Assembly (NCBI GenBank): GCA_030737875.1
Contig: CM060912.1
Span: forward strand, 875,277,199-875,341,198
Source: Allium sativum
Taxonomy: Eukaryota; Streptophyta; Magnoliopsida; Asparagales; Amaryllidaceae
DNA length: 64,000 nucleotides
Direction of reading: 5' to 3'
Shown here: one piece after another, positions 48,121 to 58,568 of the stretch
How the letters are laid out: every line of letters starts with the position of its first letter
Numbering within the stretch: the first letter of the stretch is position 1
The notes under the pieces: generated by a model
Told to the model about the DNA's origin: nothing
Database searches by the model: none
Seen by the model: only the letters and a program-made list of their open reading frames with translations
Program-made: the position numbers and the translations under genes

Positions 48121-48876
48121 TTAGTAGCTGTTGTTGTAGGCGAATTCCACTAAAGGAAGATGATCCTCCCATGTCCCTCCAAAGTCAAGAACGCACAGTC
48201 TCAAAAGATCTTCTAATACTCTGTTCACCCTTTCCGTCTGACCATCGGTTTGGGGGTGATAGGCCGTGCTCAGGCATAATTGTGTGCCTACAGCTTCTTG
48301 CAGACTCCGCCAAAACTTGCTTGTAAAGATAGGATCTCGGTCACTCACTATGCTGGAGGGTATTCCATGGAGTCGAACTATTTCCTTGAGATAAAGAGAT
48401 GCTAGAGATGAGGCAGTCCTTCTACTCTTGACAGGTATAAAGTGGGCGCTTTTTGTGAGCCTGTCCACTATTACCCAAATACTAGTATTGCCCCTTCTTG
48501 AGCTAGGCAACCCATCAATGAAGTCCATTGAAATGCTATCCCACTTCCATCGCAGGACTTCTAGAGGATGAAGCAGTCCTCCAGGCTTCTTTTGTTCCGC
48601 CTTGACCTGTTGGCATATCATGCACTTAGAAACGAAATCTGCCACATCTTTCTTCATGCCGCTCCAAAAGAAAACTCTCTTTACGTCCTTGTACATCTTG
48701 TCTCCACCTGGTTGTATTGTCATCTTGGAATGGTGTGCTTCCTCGAGAACCATCTTTACCAAATCCCTTGCTTGTGGGACGGATAATCTTCCATCTCGCC
48801 TCAGCCAACCCTTATCATCGATGGAGTACCTATTGAGGTGACTGGAAGTTTCACCCCTAATTAGCTTATCAATCAC
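48121..48876 (-). pseudogene. Chromovirus integrase core
   Basis: 251 open codons. The zinc domain has EEAHHSKMTIQPGGDKMY (Gln where the second zinc His is expected) and CMICQQVKAEQKKPGGLL. The DDE core has SMDFIDGLP, SIVSDRDPIFTSKFW and AYHPQTDGQTERVNRVLED, with all three acidic residues present. It ends FAYNNSY then stop. It would insert the cDNA into chromatin. The zinc-ligand change, upstream stop (about 48934) and downstream stop make it non-functional as a whole. Confidence 0.92.
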
Positions 48877-48933
48877 ATCAATAAGCTGAGGGTCTTCACG
48901 TTGTGCGGCCCCTATTGAGTCTAAAAGAGTGGG

Positions 48934-49440
48934 TCATACTTCTAGTGATGCCAACAAACCAGGTACAAAATCAGAGGAGGGCCTAAAGTCGAAACTGGAT
49001 ATATACTCCAAGCTTTGCCTTTCTACAAAGAGGGGGCATAAGGTCAGCTTCTTTCTACTCAAGGCGTCTGCTACTACGTTGCCCTTGCCAGGAGTATAGG
49101 AAATCTCAAAATCATACGAGGCAAGAAACTCCATCCACCTTTGTTGTCTTAAGTTAAGATCTTTCTGCGAGAAAAGATACTTCAATGATTTATGGTCAGT
49201 ATATAATTCGAACTTCTCACCTAGGAGAAAATGGCGCCAAGACTTAAGCTCAAAGACGATGGCTGCTAACTCAAGATCGTGGGTTGGGTAGTTCTTTTCA
49301 TTAACTTTCAATTGTCTTCCACCATAAGCTACTACCTTCCCTTCTTGCATCAGAACAGCGCCTAGTCCCGTACCACAAGCATCCGTGTATACTGTAAACA
49401 TCTTGCTTCCATATGGCAGTGTAAGACTGGGGCTGTTGTG
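48934..49440 (-). pseudogene. Chromovirus RNase H
   Basis: [20 protein letters not shown] (about 49390; Asp), [19 protein letters not shown] (Glu), [19 protein letters not shown] (Asp), and [15 protein letters not shown] (about 49075; last Asp). It is joined by a frameshift near 49440 to the RT thumb and ends at a stop near 48934. Confidence 0.92.
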
Positions 49441-50416
49441 AGAGCCCTTTTCAATCGTTGGAAAGCAAACTCGCAATCCAAATCCCAAGCGAACGCTAGA
49501 TTCTTCTTTGTTAGGCTTGTGAGTGGAGCTGAGATTTTTGCAAAATCTCTAATGGACTTTCGGTATAAACCTGCTAGCCCGAGAAAGCTTCGGACTTCGG
49601 TTGCATTTCTTAGTTCCTTCCAATCTTGCACCGCCACCACTTTCGCGGGGTCCACAGCTAACCCCTCTTTGGACACTACATGTCCAAGAAACCTTACTTC
49701 TTCTCTCCAAAAGTGGCATTTGGAGAATTTGGCTTTCAGCTGATGAACTCGAAGAGTTTCCATGATCTCCTTCGGATGCTGAGCATGTTCTTCCTCATTC
49801 TTTGAGAAGATCAAAATATCGTCTACGAAGACCACCACGAACTTATTGAGGAATTATCTGAACACCCTGCTCATTAGGTCTATAAAATAAGAGGGTGCAT
49901 TTGTCAAGCCGAAAGGCATGATAAGCCACTCGAAGAAACCATCTGGGGTTCTGAACGTCGTCTTATCAATGCTATCTTCAGCTACCCTTAGTTGATGGAA
50001 CCCAGTAGCCAGATCAAGTTGGGAGAAAACCGATGCACCTACAAGCTGATCAAACAAATCGTCTATTCTGGGAAGCGGGTGTCTATTCTTTTTAGTCATC
50101 TCGTTTAGCTCCCTATAGTCCACACAAGACGTAGTGAGCCATCTGCTTTGGGGGCGAACACCACTAGAGCATCCCCATTCCGAGATACTCCGCCTTATAA
50201 ACCCTTCTCGAGAAGCTCCTTAACTTGCTTACTGAGCTCCTTTCTCTCCTTTGGAGCCATGTGTCTAACAGGTAAAGATATGGGCTTTGCATTATCAACA
50301 AGATATATGCGGAAGTCTATTTCCTACCTCGGAGGTAAGCCCTTCACATCTTCAAAGACATCCAGATATTCACGGACCACTCTAACCAACTGCAAATTCT
50401 CAGCAGAAGAATTTAG
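49441..50416 (-). pseudogene. Chromovirus reverse transcriptase
   Basis: A broken N-part (50400-50130) carries LPVRHMAPKERKELSKQ. MDYRELNEMTKKNRHPLPRI and PFGLTNAPSYFIDLMSRVFR lie at 50123-49854. After a stop at about 49852 comes the catalytic box VVFVDDILIFSKN (49838), followed by KCHFWREEVRFLGHVVSKEG and RSFLGLAGLYRKSI. Catalytic Asp residues are kept. At least three frame breaks are present. Confidence 0.92.
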
Positions 50417-50880
50417 CTACTCTAGATAACTAAGCATAACAGCATTCAAGGGATTACAAGAAATTTCTAGAGTGTTACCGAGCCGAGTCAAGAGTCTAAC
50501 CACTCTCTTCTCACAATCAAGAATGGCACCATTACTGGATAACCAGTCCATGCCTAAGATCAATCCATATCCCGAGAAGCCCAAAACAAAGGCACTACAT
50601 CTAAACTCAACACTTAGAATAGAGATTTTCAAATCCAAACAAACCATCGACAAATAAGCTGAGCCCCCAATTGGATTTGAAACAACCAAGGGATCTTCTA
50701 CCATACTAGTGTCTAGGTGCAGAGATTCTAATAAAGCAGATGAAATAAAATAGTGCGATGCGCCAGAATCAAAGAGAGTGCGAACTGGATAATCATAAAG
50801 ATAAACTATACTTTCTACAGAAATATTTCTACCTCGTTCCTACGGAGGTGCCACCAGCGCGTGAACCTGTCCCCCTGAAG
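50417..50880 (-). pseudogene. Chromovirus aspartic protease
   Basis: The minus strand reads TLFDSGASHYFISS (about 50790; catalytic Asp-Ser-Gly) and continues into 50704-50417 with LGFSGYGLILGMDWLSSNGA, the conserved LGMDWL of Gypsy protease. It would process Gag-Pol. It ends at a stop near 50417, before RT. Confidence 0.88.
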
Positions 50881-51819
50881 TGGATCCAGTCCTCTATCCC
50901 AGCCCTCGCTTCTTTGGCCAGTCCTTAGCCATGTGTCCAGTCTCGCCGCAATGGAAACAACCACCATTCATCTTCGCCTTCTTCTTTCTGCAGTCTTTCA
51001 CTATATGTCCAACAATTCCACAGAAATTACACCTTCTCTTTTCACGGGATTTGTTGTTCTTCCCGCCCTTCTTGAAGTCTGTTTTCTTAGCTTGTAAACC
51101 CTCTTTCTTTTCTTGAGGCACTTCCACCTTTGCCTCTTTCTAGCCTTTATCTTCCTCGTGTAACAGCGCCATGTCCACCAAGCTTTCATAAGTCGCTGCC
51201 ATGGGTATATGGGTCATAGCAAGGCTGTGTAGAGGCTCATTCAGACCTTTGACAAAGAGAAGAGCCTTCTTGTGTTGGGTGTTTACTAAATCCAGCCCAA
51301 ATCTGGCCAGTTGATTAAACTGATTGACGTAATCCTTGATCGTCATACTTCCTTGTTTAAGAGTTAGGAACTTCTCCATCTACAGTCTTCTTTCAGCTTG
51401 GGAGAGGAGTTTCATCTCAAACCTCATCCTGAAATCTTCCCAAGTTTCCACTGGCCTCTCAACATAGTAACCTCCCACCAATAAAAACTTCGTCTTTAAG
51501 CAACCACACTGCTAGCTGTATCTTTTGCATGTCGTCAACTTCGAAGATGACGAACAAATCTTCGGTCTCCTTCAGCCAGTTCCTTGCTAACACAAAGGAT
51601 TCAGTTCCATAAAAATCCTTTCCACCCATAGCCTTGAAGTCTCTACACGTCTTTGCGAAAGCATTTTCACGAGGAGGAGGAGGAGGAGGAGGAGGAACCG
51701 CTGCCACTGGGGGGAGGAGGAACGTCTGTTGGGCCCGCGTCATTGGCCCTAGCCTCTAGGTACCTTCGGAACCAGCTAGGTACCGGTACTTCTTCTGGAA
51801 GGTTAAGGTCCCCAGACAT
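50881..51819 (-). pseudogene. Chromovirus gag, frameshifted in a GGA repeat
   Basis: The likely start is the ATG at 51819 (MSGDLNLPEEVPVPSWF). The frame slips within the (GGA)n run near 51670-51690. From 51743 the other frame gives a poly-Pro stretch and the capsid start (FYGTESFVLARNWLKETEDL). Capsid continues at 51379-51140 (KDYVNQFNQLARFGLDLV, LLFVKGLNEPL). Two zinc knuckles follow: CNFCGIVGHIVKDC, intact, and CFHCGETGHMAKDW, whose last Cys is Trp. Stops lie near 51460, 51380 and 51139. Confidence 0.88.
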
Positions 51820-51978
51820 GCTGAAACAAAAAGGAAAGATTCAAGACAAAAGGATAGAGATAGTGCATATGGCTTTGGGGGATTATGCCTTTTAAAAACA
51901 ACGCTTTTTCCTGAAAAAAAATGCTTCTTTAAACTTCTTTTTGAAAATAGTTTCAAAACCTTTATCTAATCTGGTAAA

Positions 51979-51995
51979 CCTGTGCTCTGATACCA
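51979..51995 (-). other. Chromovirus primer-binding site (Met-tRNA type)
   Basis: TGGTATCAGAGCACAGG on the minus strand, two bases from the 5' LTR edge. It matches the common plant site exactly over the first 12 bases. Confidence 0.95.
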
Positions 51996-52698
51996 AGTGA
52001 AACACCCTACCTCCGTTAAGGTCACTCATAAAGGGAATACCTTAACTACGGTAGAGGTTTATAAGTAAAAGTCACAGATAAAACACAAGACAAATATAAA
52101 AACATATATATAAACAGTGGAAGAACAAACAGACTTTCATATCATAAATATGTGTTCATACAAAACACTTCCACAATTGCCTCAAAACAAACTTCCAATT
52201 ATTACAACCATAATATTGTCTTGATTTAAAACTTAAAGAAGCGTGAAACATAATTAAAACTGCATAAATCCCCATAGAATGTCCAAAGCCATAGCCCAAA
52301 CGAAAGAGATCCAAGCAATACATTCTCTCTCTTCAAGCTGGATGAAAAATTTGACTAAGCTGAGGTGTTTCCTCCCTGTGGACCTTGGGGGGGACGGAAG
52401 AAAAGAAAGCGAAAGGAAAATGGGTCATACGTAAGTCTGGTAAGTCTAGTTATATTTCTAGCATGAGAACAATAAAAAGATCATGACTTGCATAAACTGA
52501 GAACAGGACAATACCAAAATATAAGACAAGATATGGCAGGAAATACTAACTATACTAAACGCACTCACTATTACTTGTCTACACCTACTAACTAGCCTAA
52601 CTAGCACCACGTGTTCAAGACAAGGTGATCCCTTATTCGATCGGCTCTTACTCGCAATGTTTTCTTCTTGTGTCATACGGCCCCACATGATTGTAGAT

Positions 52699-52772
52699 AC
52701 CTATGCCGGTCCCACTATGGGGTGTATCAAGTCCCATGATGGAGGCCTGACACAATTCTAGAATGCATAGGT
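52699..52772 (-). other. ACCTATGC/GCATAGGT helix in the 5' LTR
   Basis: Perfect 8-bp arms at 52699-52706 and 52765-52772 enclose a short CCCAC-TATGGGG inverted repeat. The same arms are at 44653 and 44719 in the 3' LTR. Confidence 0.5.
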
Positions 52773-53137
52773 TATACTACTGATGCCCATGCCCTGTTTG
52801 TCTGCTCCAAAGTGTGTGCACGCCCGCACTCCGTTATAACCTAAACTACTGCACCAACCGCCGTCGCTTTTGACCGCTTACAATCAGCCCAATAATCGTG
52901 CCCCACCCTGCCTAGTTTCGGGGTACCATGATACCTAATTGGGTTACTGCTGAAATGGGTCCCCGTTACTAGGGTTTTCTAGTCAAACATGTTAAGTGGT
53001 TAAGTGTCTGTATTTACCTAACCCCACACATCAGTTTAATTAACATGTTGAATTGGTTAAGTGTTTTAGTTAACTTAACCCTACCATCCTGACTTGTCTG
53101 TCCTTAGATTTAATTAGTTAAAGCACCAACCACTCAC

Positions 53138-53320
53138 ATTGGACAGGTATTGTTACGGTTACTGGATGTGCCGGTAGGTTCCGGGCAGGTTTACACCGTA
53201 ACTCAATCTAACCTCGGGTCCTTATTGAGCTCAATGCCTTAACCTCCCACATTAGATAGGTATTGTTGTGACTGGACAGCCGAGCGGGTCCGGGCAGGTT
53301 TACATCACAACTCAATCTAA
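53138..53320 (-). other. Tandem pair of stem-loops with compensatory changes (5' LTR)
   Basis: Copy 3: inner GTTACGGT (53152) with ACCGTAAC (53195); the outer helix is weaker (TTGGA with TCTAA, one wobble). Copy 4: TTAGAT (53252) with ATCTAA (53315), and GTTGTGA (53265) with TCACAAC (53305). Compared with copy 1, both sides of one inner pair changed (CAGT/ACTG to CGGT/ACCG). Confidence 0.7.
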
Positions 53321-53540
53321 CCTCGGGTTAAGCATACTCGTATTTTCTGAATTTACATTTTTATTTATGTATATTATCCAGAATTCATGTCATTGCCCAG
53401 ATTTGTTTCTAATCAAGTTCGTTAATTTTAGGTATATAATTTATACCGTTTCATGCCATAAATTACCTATGTGATTTTTCACCAATTTATGTCAAGTTTC
53501 CTATAATTAACAATTTTCCCCAATGTTACCTCGTCTAAAT

Positions 53541-53619
53541 ATTAGGCTAACAATCTTAGCCTAATTTTCGTCCGCATGATTTTTTGACACATAATATTAG
53601 GCTAAAAACTCAGCCTAAT
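53541..53619 (-). other. Two AGGCTAA hairpins in the 5' LTR
   Basis: ATTAGGCTAA (53541) with TTAGCCTAAT (53556), and ATTAGGCT (53596) with AGCCTAAT (53612). Both stems are perfect. Confidence 0.7.
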
Positions 53620-54446
53620 TTAGCGTACACAAAATTGGCATAAAGAAATTCATTAATATAAAAATGACATAGGTGTAAACTTGGCATTTTCGGCATAGTC
53701 AATATGAACACCATAGGTGTGAACTTGCAAAATAGTCAACATGAATATCATAGGTGTGAACTTGAAACGTAGACTAAATCAACATACATATATGTGAATT
53801 TGCAACATAGACTAAATCAACTTACATATATGTGAATTTGCAACATAGACTAAATCAACTTACATATATGTGAATTTACAAATCTATCACGAACATATGA
53901 ATAAGTGTGAACTTGAAATATGACATAGGTTTAACATATACACATAAACATGTAGATCTAACATTTGGTCACATATGAGATATGATTTTACAACCTAAAA
54001 CTTGCATAACATGATAAACTACACAACTTGTCATAACAGGTTATACTCCAAGTTCATATACATATGAATAGACTTATCCATTAATTCCCAATTCAATATG
54101 ATAATAAAATAGAACAACAAACATAGATCAATATCATTCAATTCCACATATAACATAATAAACATTGTTCTATTATCAATTTATTTCCAAGGCATGACAT
54201 TAATTTTGATTCACATCCCAAAACATAACTAAACTTACAACGAACGACGAACTTGAGTTCTGGATTCTGAGTTACGGAATTGAGATGCTTTCCTTTGGGT
54301 AGATAAACGTTGTTTTGATTTTAATTGAATAAGATTTTGTTCGTCTCTTAGCTTTCTTCAAGTGGAGGCTGCTCTCAGTTTTCTCGCGACAGCATGGCGG
54401 CTTTGGTTCTAATTTTTGTGTGAATTTAGGTTGGAGACTTAAGTTG

Positions 54447-54454
54447 TTTATATA
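54447..54454 (-). promoter_or_regulatory. TATA box of the chromovirus 5' LTR
   Basis: TATATAAA on the minus strand, about 550 bp into the LTR and about 155 bp downstream of the GTCGAC array. Confidence 0.6.
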
Positions 54455-54606
54455 GAATTTCAAACTAATTAGAGCCGTCAGATGATCATAGATGAATCTA
54501 GACCATTCACATCGAGAAGAGCCAACTAGAAAGTGACAAATCAGCCCTAATGACACACCAAAACTCAGAAAATCGCTTAGAACCCGACCAGGCCAGCCAA
54601 GACCTG

Positions 54607-54730
54607 ACCAGGTCGACTGGGTAGGTCGACCCCCTGGTCGACTGGGTAGGTCGACCCCCTGGTCGACTGGGTAGGTCGACCCCCTGGTCGACCTGGGTAC
54701 CCCGGTCGACCCCCTGGTCAACCTGGATCC
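54607..54730. repeat. Expanded GTCGAC array, 25-bp unit
   Basis: GGTCGACTGGGTA plus GGTCGACCCCCT repeats about three times, then diverged copies follow. The 3' LTR has only one unit-equivalent at the same place. Confidence 0.9.
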
Positions 54731-55008
54731 TGGGCGGGAATTTTCCCATCCAGCCCAATTCTGGTCCAGTTTTTCGAATTTTGAACTTGTTTCGGGCTGT
54801 TTGAATTTTAAATCGAATTCTGAAACTTCCGAAGACCACAACTTCTTCATACGGAGTCCAATTTACGCAAACTCGGACTCTATCTCAGGCAGAATTCCGA
54901 GATGAATGCAATGGCGTAACCCGTTTCCCTTAATTCTTTCATTTAGAATTAATTATACTTTAATTTGTTAATTTATTCTTAATAGAAAATTCGAGGTGTT
55001 ACATCCAA

Positions 55009-55470
55009 TATCCGTGAATTTTATATATATTCATTTATCTAATTCATTTATTTTGAATCCATTTGATAACATAGTTTCATCAAATTTCTCGTGCCATTGT
55101 TTTGGTGCTTGTTTAAGGCCAAAAAGTGATTTTACTAACTTGCACACCTTATTTTCATTTCCTAGGCATATAAAGCCTTCAGGTTATTGCATATATATTT
55201 CTTCTTCTAGTTCACTATTCAAAAACATAGTTTTCACATTCATTTGGTGTATTTCCAAATTTAATATGAATACGTTTGCAATAAGCATCCTAATCGATGT
55301 TATTCTAGTTGCTGGTAAATACGTATCAAAATAATATAGATCTTCCTTCTGTTTAAATCCTTTTATTACAAGTTTCGCTTTATACTTATCTATTAAGCCA
55401 TCAACTTTTAATTTTTTTTAAATATCCATTTACATCCTAGTGGTTTTGATCCTTTGGGTAGATCCACTAG
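55009..55470 (-). pseudogene. Copia reverse transcriptase, N-terminal half
   Basis: The minus strand reads LVDLPKGSKPLGCKWIFKK (about 55450), TRITSIRMLIANV, LEIHQMNVKTMFLNSELEEE (about 55240), FICLGNENKVCKLVKSLFGL and KQAPKQWHEKF. Several stops are seen. It ends at the TCCAA duplication and continues at 43948. Confidence 0.88.
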
Positions 55471-55935
55471 TTTCTACGTATGGTTTTGTACAATGGATTC
55501 TATTTCATTGTTGACAACATCCTTCCAGTATGGATCCTCAAGAGATGACATTGCTTGTTGGTAAGTAAGAGGTTCATTTTCTATCATATATGCATAGAAA
55601 TCAGGTCCAAAGGTTTCAGAAGTCCTTTGATGTTTGCTCCTTCTGGGTTCCTCTACCTCTATTTCAACATTTCTCTTGTTCGAGTTTTGAGTAACATTAT
55701 CCTCAAGTGTATCTGTATCTCTTGATCTTTTTTGAACAGTAGTTTCTATAGAGGATTTTAGAGGATAAATGTGTTCAGAAAATCTTGCATTTCGTGACTC
55801 GATAATGGTGTTTTCGTGAATGTCATCAATTTCAAATTTGTACACCAAAAATCAATATGCACTACTATTATGAGCATAACCAATGAATATGCAATCTATA
55901 GTCATTGGTCCAATTTTGACCTCTTTCGGTTTTGG
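55471..55935 (-). pseudogene. Copia integrase-RT connector
   Basis: 55848-55474: Glu/Asn/Ser-rich, then EEPRRSKHQRTSETFGPDFY, NEPLTYQQAMSSLEDPYWKD and IESIVQNHT, the well-conserved lead into Copia RT. The stop at 55474 falls where Trp-Glu is expected. Confidence 0.85.
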
Positions 55936-56450
55936 TAATTCTACTTTGGCAAGACACCCCCACACTTTCAAGTATTTGTAGGATGGTGGTTAGTTTTTCC
56001 AAAGTTCATGTGGGAAGATGTTTTCTTTCGTGGTATTTTATTCAAAATGTGATTTGCTAAAAGAATAGCTTCTCCCCAAAAGTTATCTGGTAAGACATAG
56101 CTAATTAGTAAGGCATTCATCATTTCTTTAAGAGTTTTATTTTTCCGTTCGGCCATACCGTTGGATTGAGGTGAATACAGGGTTGTAGTTTGATGTATAA
56201 TTCCATGATCAACACAAAATTCCTTAAATGGAGACTCGTATTCTCCTCCTCTATCACTTCTTAAAGATTTTTTCTTATTGAGTTGATTCTCAACTTCTAC
56301 CTTATACTGTTTAAACATGTCGATCGCTTCGTCCTTACTTCTAAGGAGATATACATAACAATATCTAGTACAATCATCAATGAATGTGATAAAATACCTC
56401 TTTCCAACTCTAGTTTGACACATTTTTAATCGCATACATCCGTATGTATT
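55936..56450 (-). pseudogene. Copia integrase core
   Basis: FITFIDDCTRYCYVYLLRSK (Asp, about 56390), KKKSLRSDRGGEYESPF (Asp, about 56260), YSPQSNGMAERKNKTLKEMM (Glu, about 56150) and NFWGEAILLANHILNKIPRK. The DDE triad is intact and 155 codons are open (56435-55968). A frame break before 56435 and another near 55968 isolate it from the rest. Confidence 0.9.
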
Positions 56451-56620
56451 AATTATAGAGGTTCGGTCTCTCGTTCAACGTAACGAAACGATTTTCTCGT
56501 CAATTTTGCTTCTGCACAAACTTGACATTTATATTTGGAATCTATGTTGTATTTTGGTATAAATTCTAGATTAATCAATTTTCGCAATGTATCAAAATTT
56601 ACATGCCCTAATCTAGAATG
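56451..56620 (-). pseudogene. Copia GAG-pre-integrase zinc domain
   Basis: The minus strand reads HSRLGHVNFDTLRKLINLEF (about 56610) and CQVCAEAKLTRKSFRY, giving the H..H..C..C zinc set ahead of the integrase core. It is separated from the protease frame by a stop near 56620. Confidence 0.85.
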
Positions 56621-57160
56621 TCATATGTTAGTAGAGTCAACAATATAAGCAGAAGATTCGATTTTATTCATATTATTGTTTGGTACAATAGTGGTTACAT
56701 TTGCTTTAAACAAGCCATCACTCACATATCCTCTTCCAACATACACTTTGTTCTTTGATATTACAAACTTGTTAGCAACAAATGTCAGTTTGAAACCATG
56801 CTTGTTGAGCAACGATCCTAAAATCAGGTTCTTGCGGATTTCTGGAACGTGGGGAACGTCATTCAGTTTTAGTTCCTTTCCAGAAGTCAACTTCGGTACA
56901 ATCTTTCCCTTGCCTTCCATCTTTAAAGCGGATGAGTTGACCATGAATAGTTGCTTGTGATCAATGGCAGGTTTGTAGGTTGTAAACATCCACTTGTTGA
57001 TGCATATATGACGAGTGGCCCCTGTGTCTAGAAACCATTCCTTGTTGTTGCCAACAAGGTTGCATTTAGAAACAAACGCACACATATGCATATCTGCAAC
57101 ATCATCTGAATTTTCTACCATATTTGCATCTGGTTTCTTCTTTTTCGGGGCATGACACAC
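56621..57160 (-). pseudogene. Copia protease region
   Basis: 179 open codons. EWFLDTGATRHICINKWMF has the Asp-Thr-Gly catalytic loop near 57035. GKIVPKLTSGKELKLNDVPH and NLILGSLLNKHGFKL are standard for Copia protease. It would cleave the polyprotein. It ends at a stop at 56621. Confidence 0.9.
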
Positions 57161-57940
57161 GGTTGTTTTGTAGCCTTTCTTTCCACAATTGTGGCAAGAT
57201 CCTTAAAACTTCTTTTGTTTCTTTGTCTTAGGATTCTTCTTTCGCTTTCTTTTGTTTGTCTTTTCATCCTCAACCACATTAGCATTTGGCTGTAACGAAC
57301 TGGTAGCCTTTTTCTTTGATTTTTTGTTGTCTTTTTCGATTCGTAGACGAACAGTCAGATCCTTCATGGTCATTTCCTTGCGCTTATGCTTCAAATATTT
57401 TTTGAAATCCTTCCATGACGGAGGCAACTTTTCGATAGCAGCAGCCACTTGGAATGACTCACTTAACTCCATTTTTTCGTCATAAATTTCATGAATGATT
57501 ACTTGGAGTTCTTGAATCTGACTGACAACTTTTGGAATCGACTATTTTGAAGCCAAGAAACTTCCCAACAATGAATTTCTTCATTCCGACGTCTTCAGTC
57601 TTTTACTTCTTTTCAAGAGATAACCAGAGCACCATTGCAGTCTCAACGGTACAATATACATTATATAAACTATTATCTAAACCATTGAGAATGTATGTCA
57701 TACAGATGAAGTCAGAATTCTTCCATGCAGTAAGAGCCTCGACTTTGGTGGCGTCAGGCTCCAGTTCTTCAACAAATGGGGGATCCTCTGAAAGGTATTT
57801 GGCCAGCCCCAAGGTTGTCAGGCAGAAAAGCATATTTTTTTGCCAACGTTTGAAATCCTGGTCATTAAACTTCTCCGGTTTCTCGCCATGCGAATATGGA
57901 ATAGTTGGTGGAACCAGAGGCGGAGCCGGTGGCATAGTTT
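57161..57940 (-). pseudogene. Copia gag, second (duplicated) copy and nucleocapsid
   Basis: 57940-57603: PYSHGEKPEKFNDQDFKRWQ, GLAKYLSEDPPFVEELEPDA and NGLDNSLYNVYCTVETAMV (UBN2-type gag). A stop lies at about 57602. 57472-57203 has [20 protein letters not shown] and a Lys-rich tail. Near 57195-57160 a zinc knuckle reads CHNCGKKGYKTTVC with Tyr where His is expected. This copy repeats 57948-58480 (offset about 540 bp). Confidence 0.88.
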
Positions 57941-58527
57941 TTGAAATCCTTCCATGACGGAGGCAACTTTTCGATAGTGGCAGCCACTTGGAATGACTCA
58001 CTTAACTCCGTCTTTTCATCATGAATTTCATGAATGATTACTTGGAGTTCTTGAATCTGACTAACGACTGTTTTGGAATCGACTATTTTGAAGTCAAGAA
58101 ACTTCCCGATAATGAATTTCTTCATTCTAATGTCTTCAGTTTTGTACTTCTTTTCAAGAGATAACCAAAGCACCTTTGCAGTCTCAACGGTACAATATAC
58201 GTTATATAAACTATTATCTAAACCATTGAGAATGTAATTATTACAGATGAAGTTGGAATTCTTCCATGCAGTAAGAACCTCAACTTTGGTGATGTCCGGC
58301 TCCAGTTCTTCAACAAATAGAGGATCCTCTGAAAGGTATTTGGCCAGCCCCAAGGTTGTCAGGTAGAAAAGAATCTTTTGTTGCCAGCATTTGAAATCCT
58401 GGCCATTAAACTTCTATGGTCTCTCGCCATGCGAATATGGAACGGTTGGTGGAACCAGAGGCGGAGCCGGTGGTACAGTCTGTGACGGCACAGATTTGTT
58501 GTTGCTGGTAGTTTGCGACATCGTCAT
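57941..58527 (-). pseudogene. Copia gag, first copy (true N-terminus)
   Basis: The start ATG is at 58527 (MTMSQTTSNNKSVPSQ). A stop lies soon after PYSHGERP near 58415. 58353-57949 is open: GLAKYLSEDPLFVEELEPDI, NGLDNSLYNVYCTVETAKVL, RMKKFIIGKFLDFKIVDSK and [20 protein letters not shown]. It then runs straight into the start of the second copy, so the capsid would be duplicated head to tail. Confidence 0.88.
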
Positions 58528-58568
58528 CTGTAATTAGAAGCAACAATCAAACAATTTCGTTTCAAGAT

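Larger units (their letters stand above)
43949..55003 (-). mobile_element. Chromovirus (Ty3/Gypsy, Tekay/Del-like), complete but inactive
   Basis: About 11.06 kb. LTRs of 2931 and 3006 bp, TCCAA duplicated at 43944-43948 and 55004-55008, Met-type primer site next to the right LTR and polypurine tract next to the left LTR, so it reads leftwards. Gag, protease, RT, RNase H, integrase and a C-terminal chromodomain-like segment are all recognisable. LTR length and chromodomain suggest Tekay/Del. Each domain carries stops or shifts. Confidence 0.93.
51998..55003 (-). repeat. Chromovirus 5' LTR
   Basis: 3006 bp, same ends and layout as 43949-46879, with high similarity. Differences include the expanded GTCGAC array (54607-54730). 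Confidence 0.93.

Noticed and set aside
54272..54850. 192-codon minus-strand open frame
   Set aside because: It spans the chromovirus LTR promoter and GTCGAC array. The repeat-coded residues explain its length, and there is no domain or counterpart in the 3' LTR.
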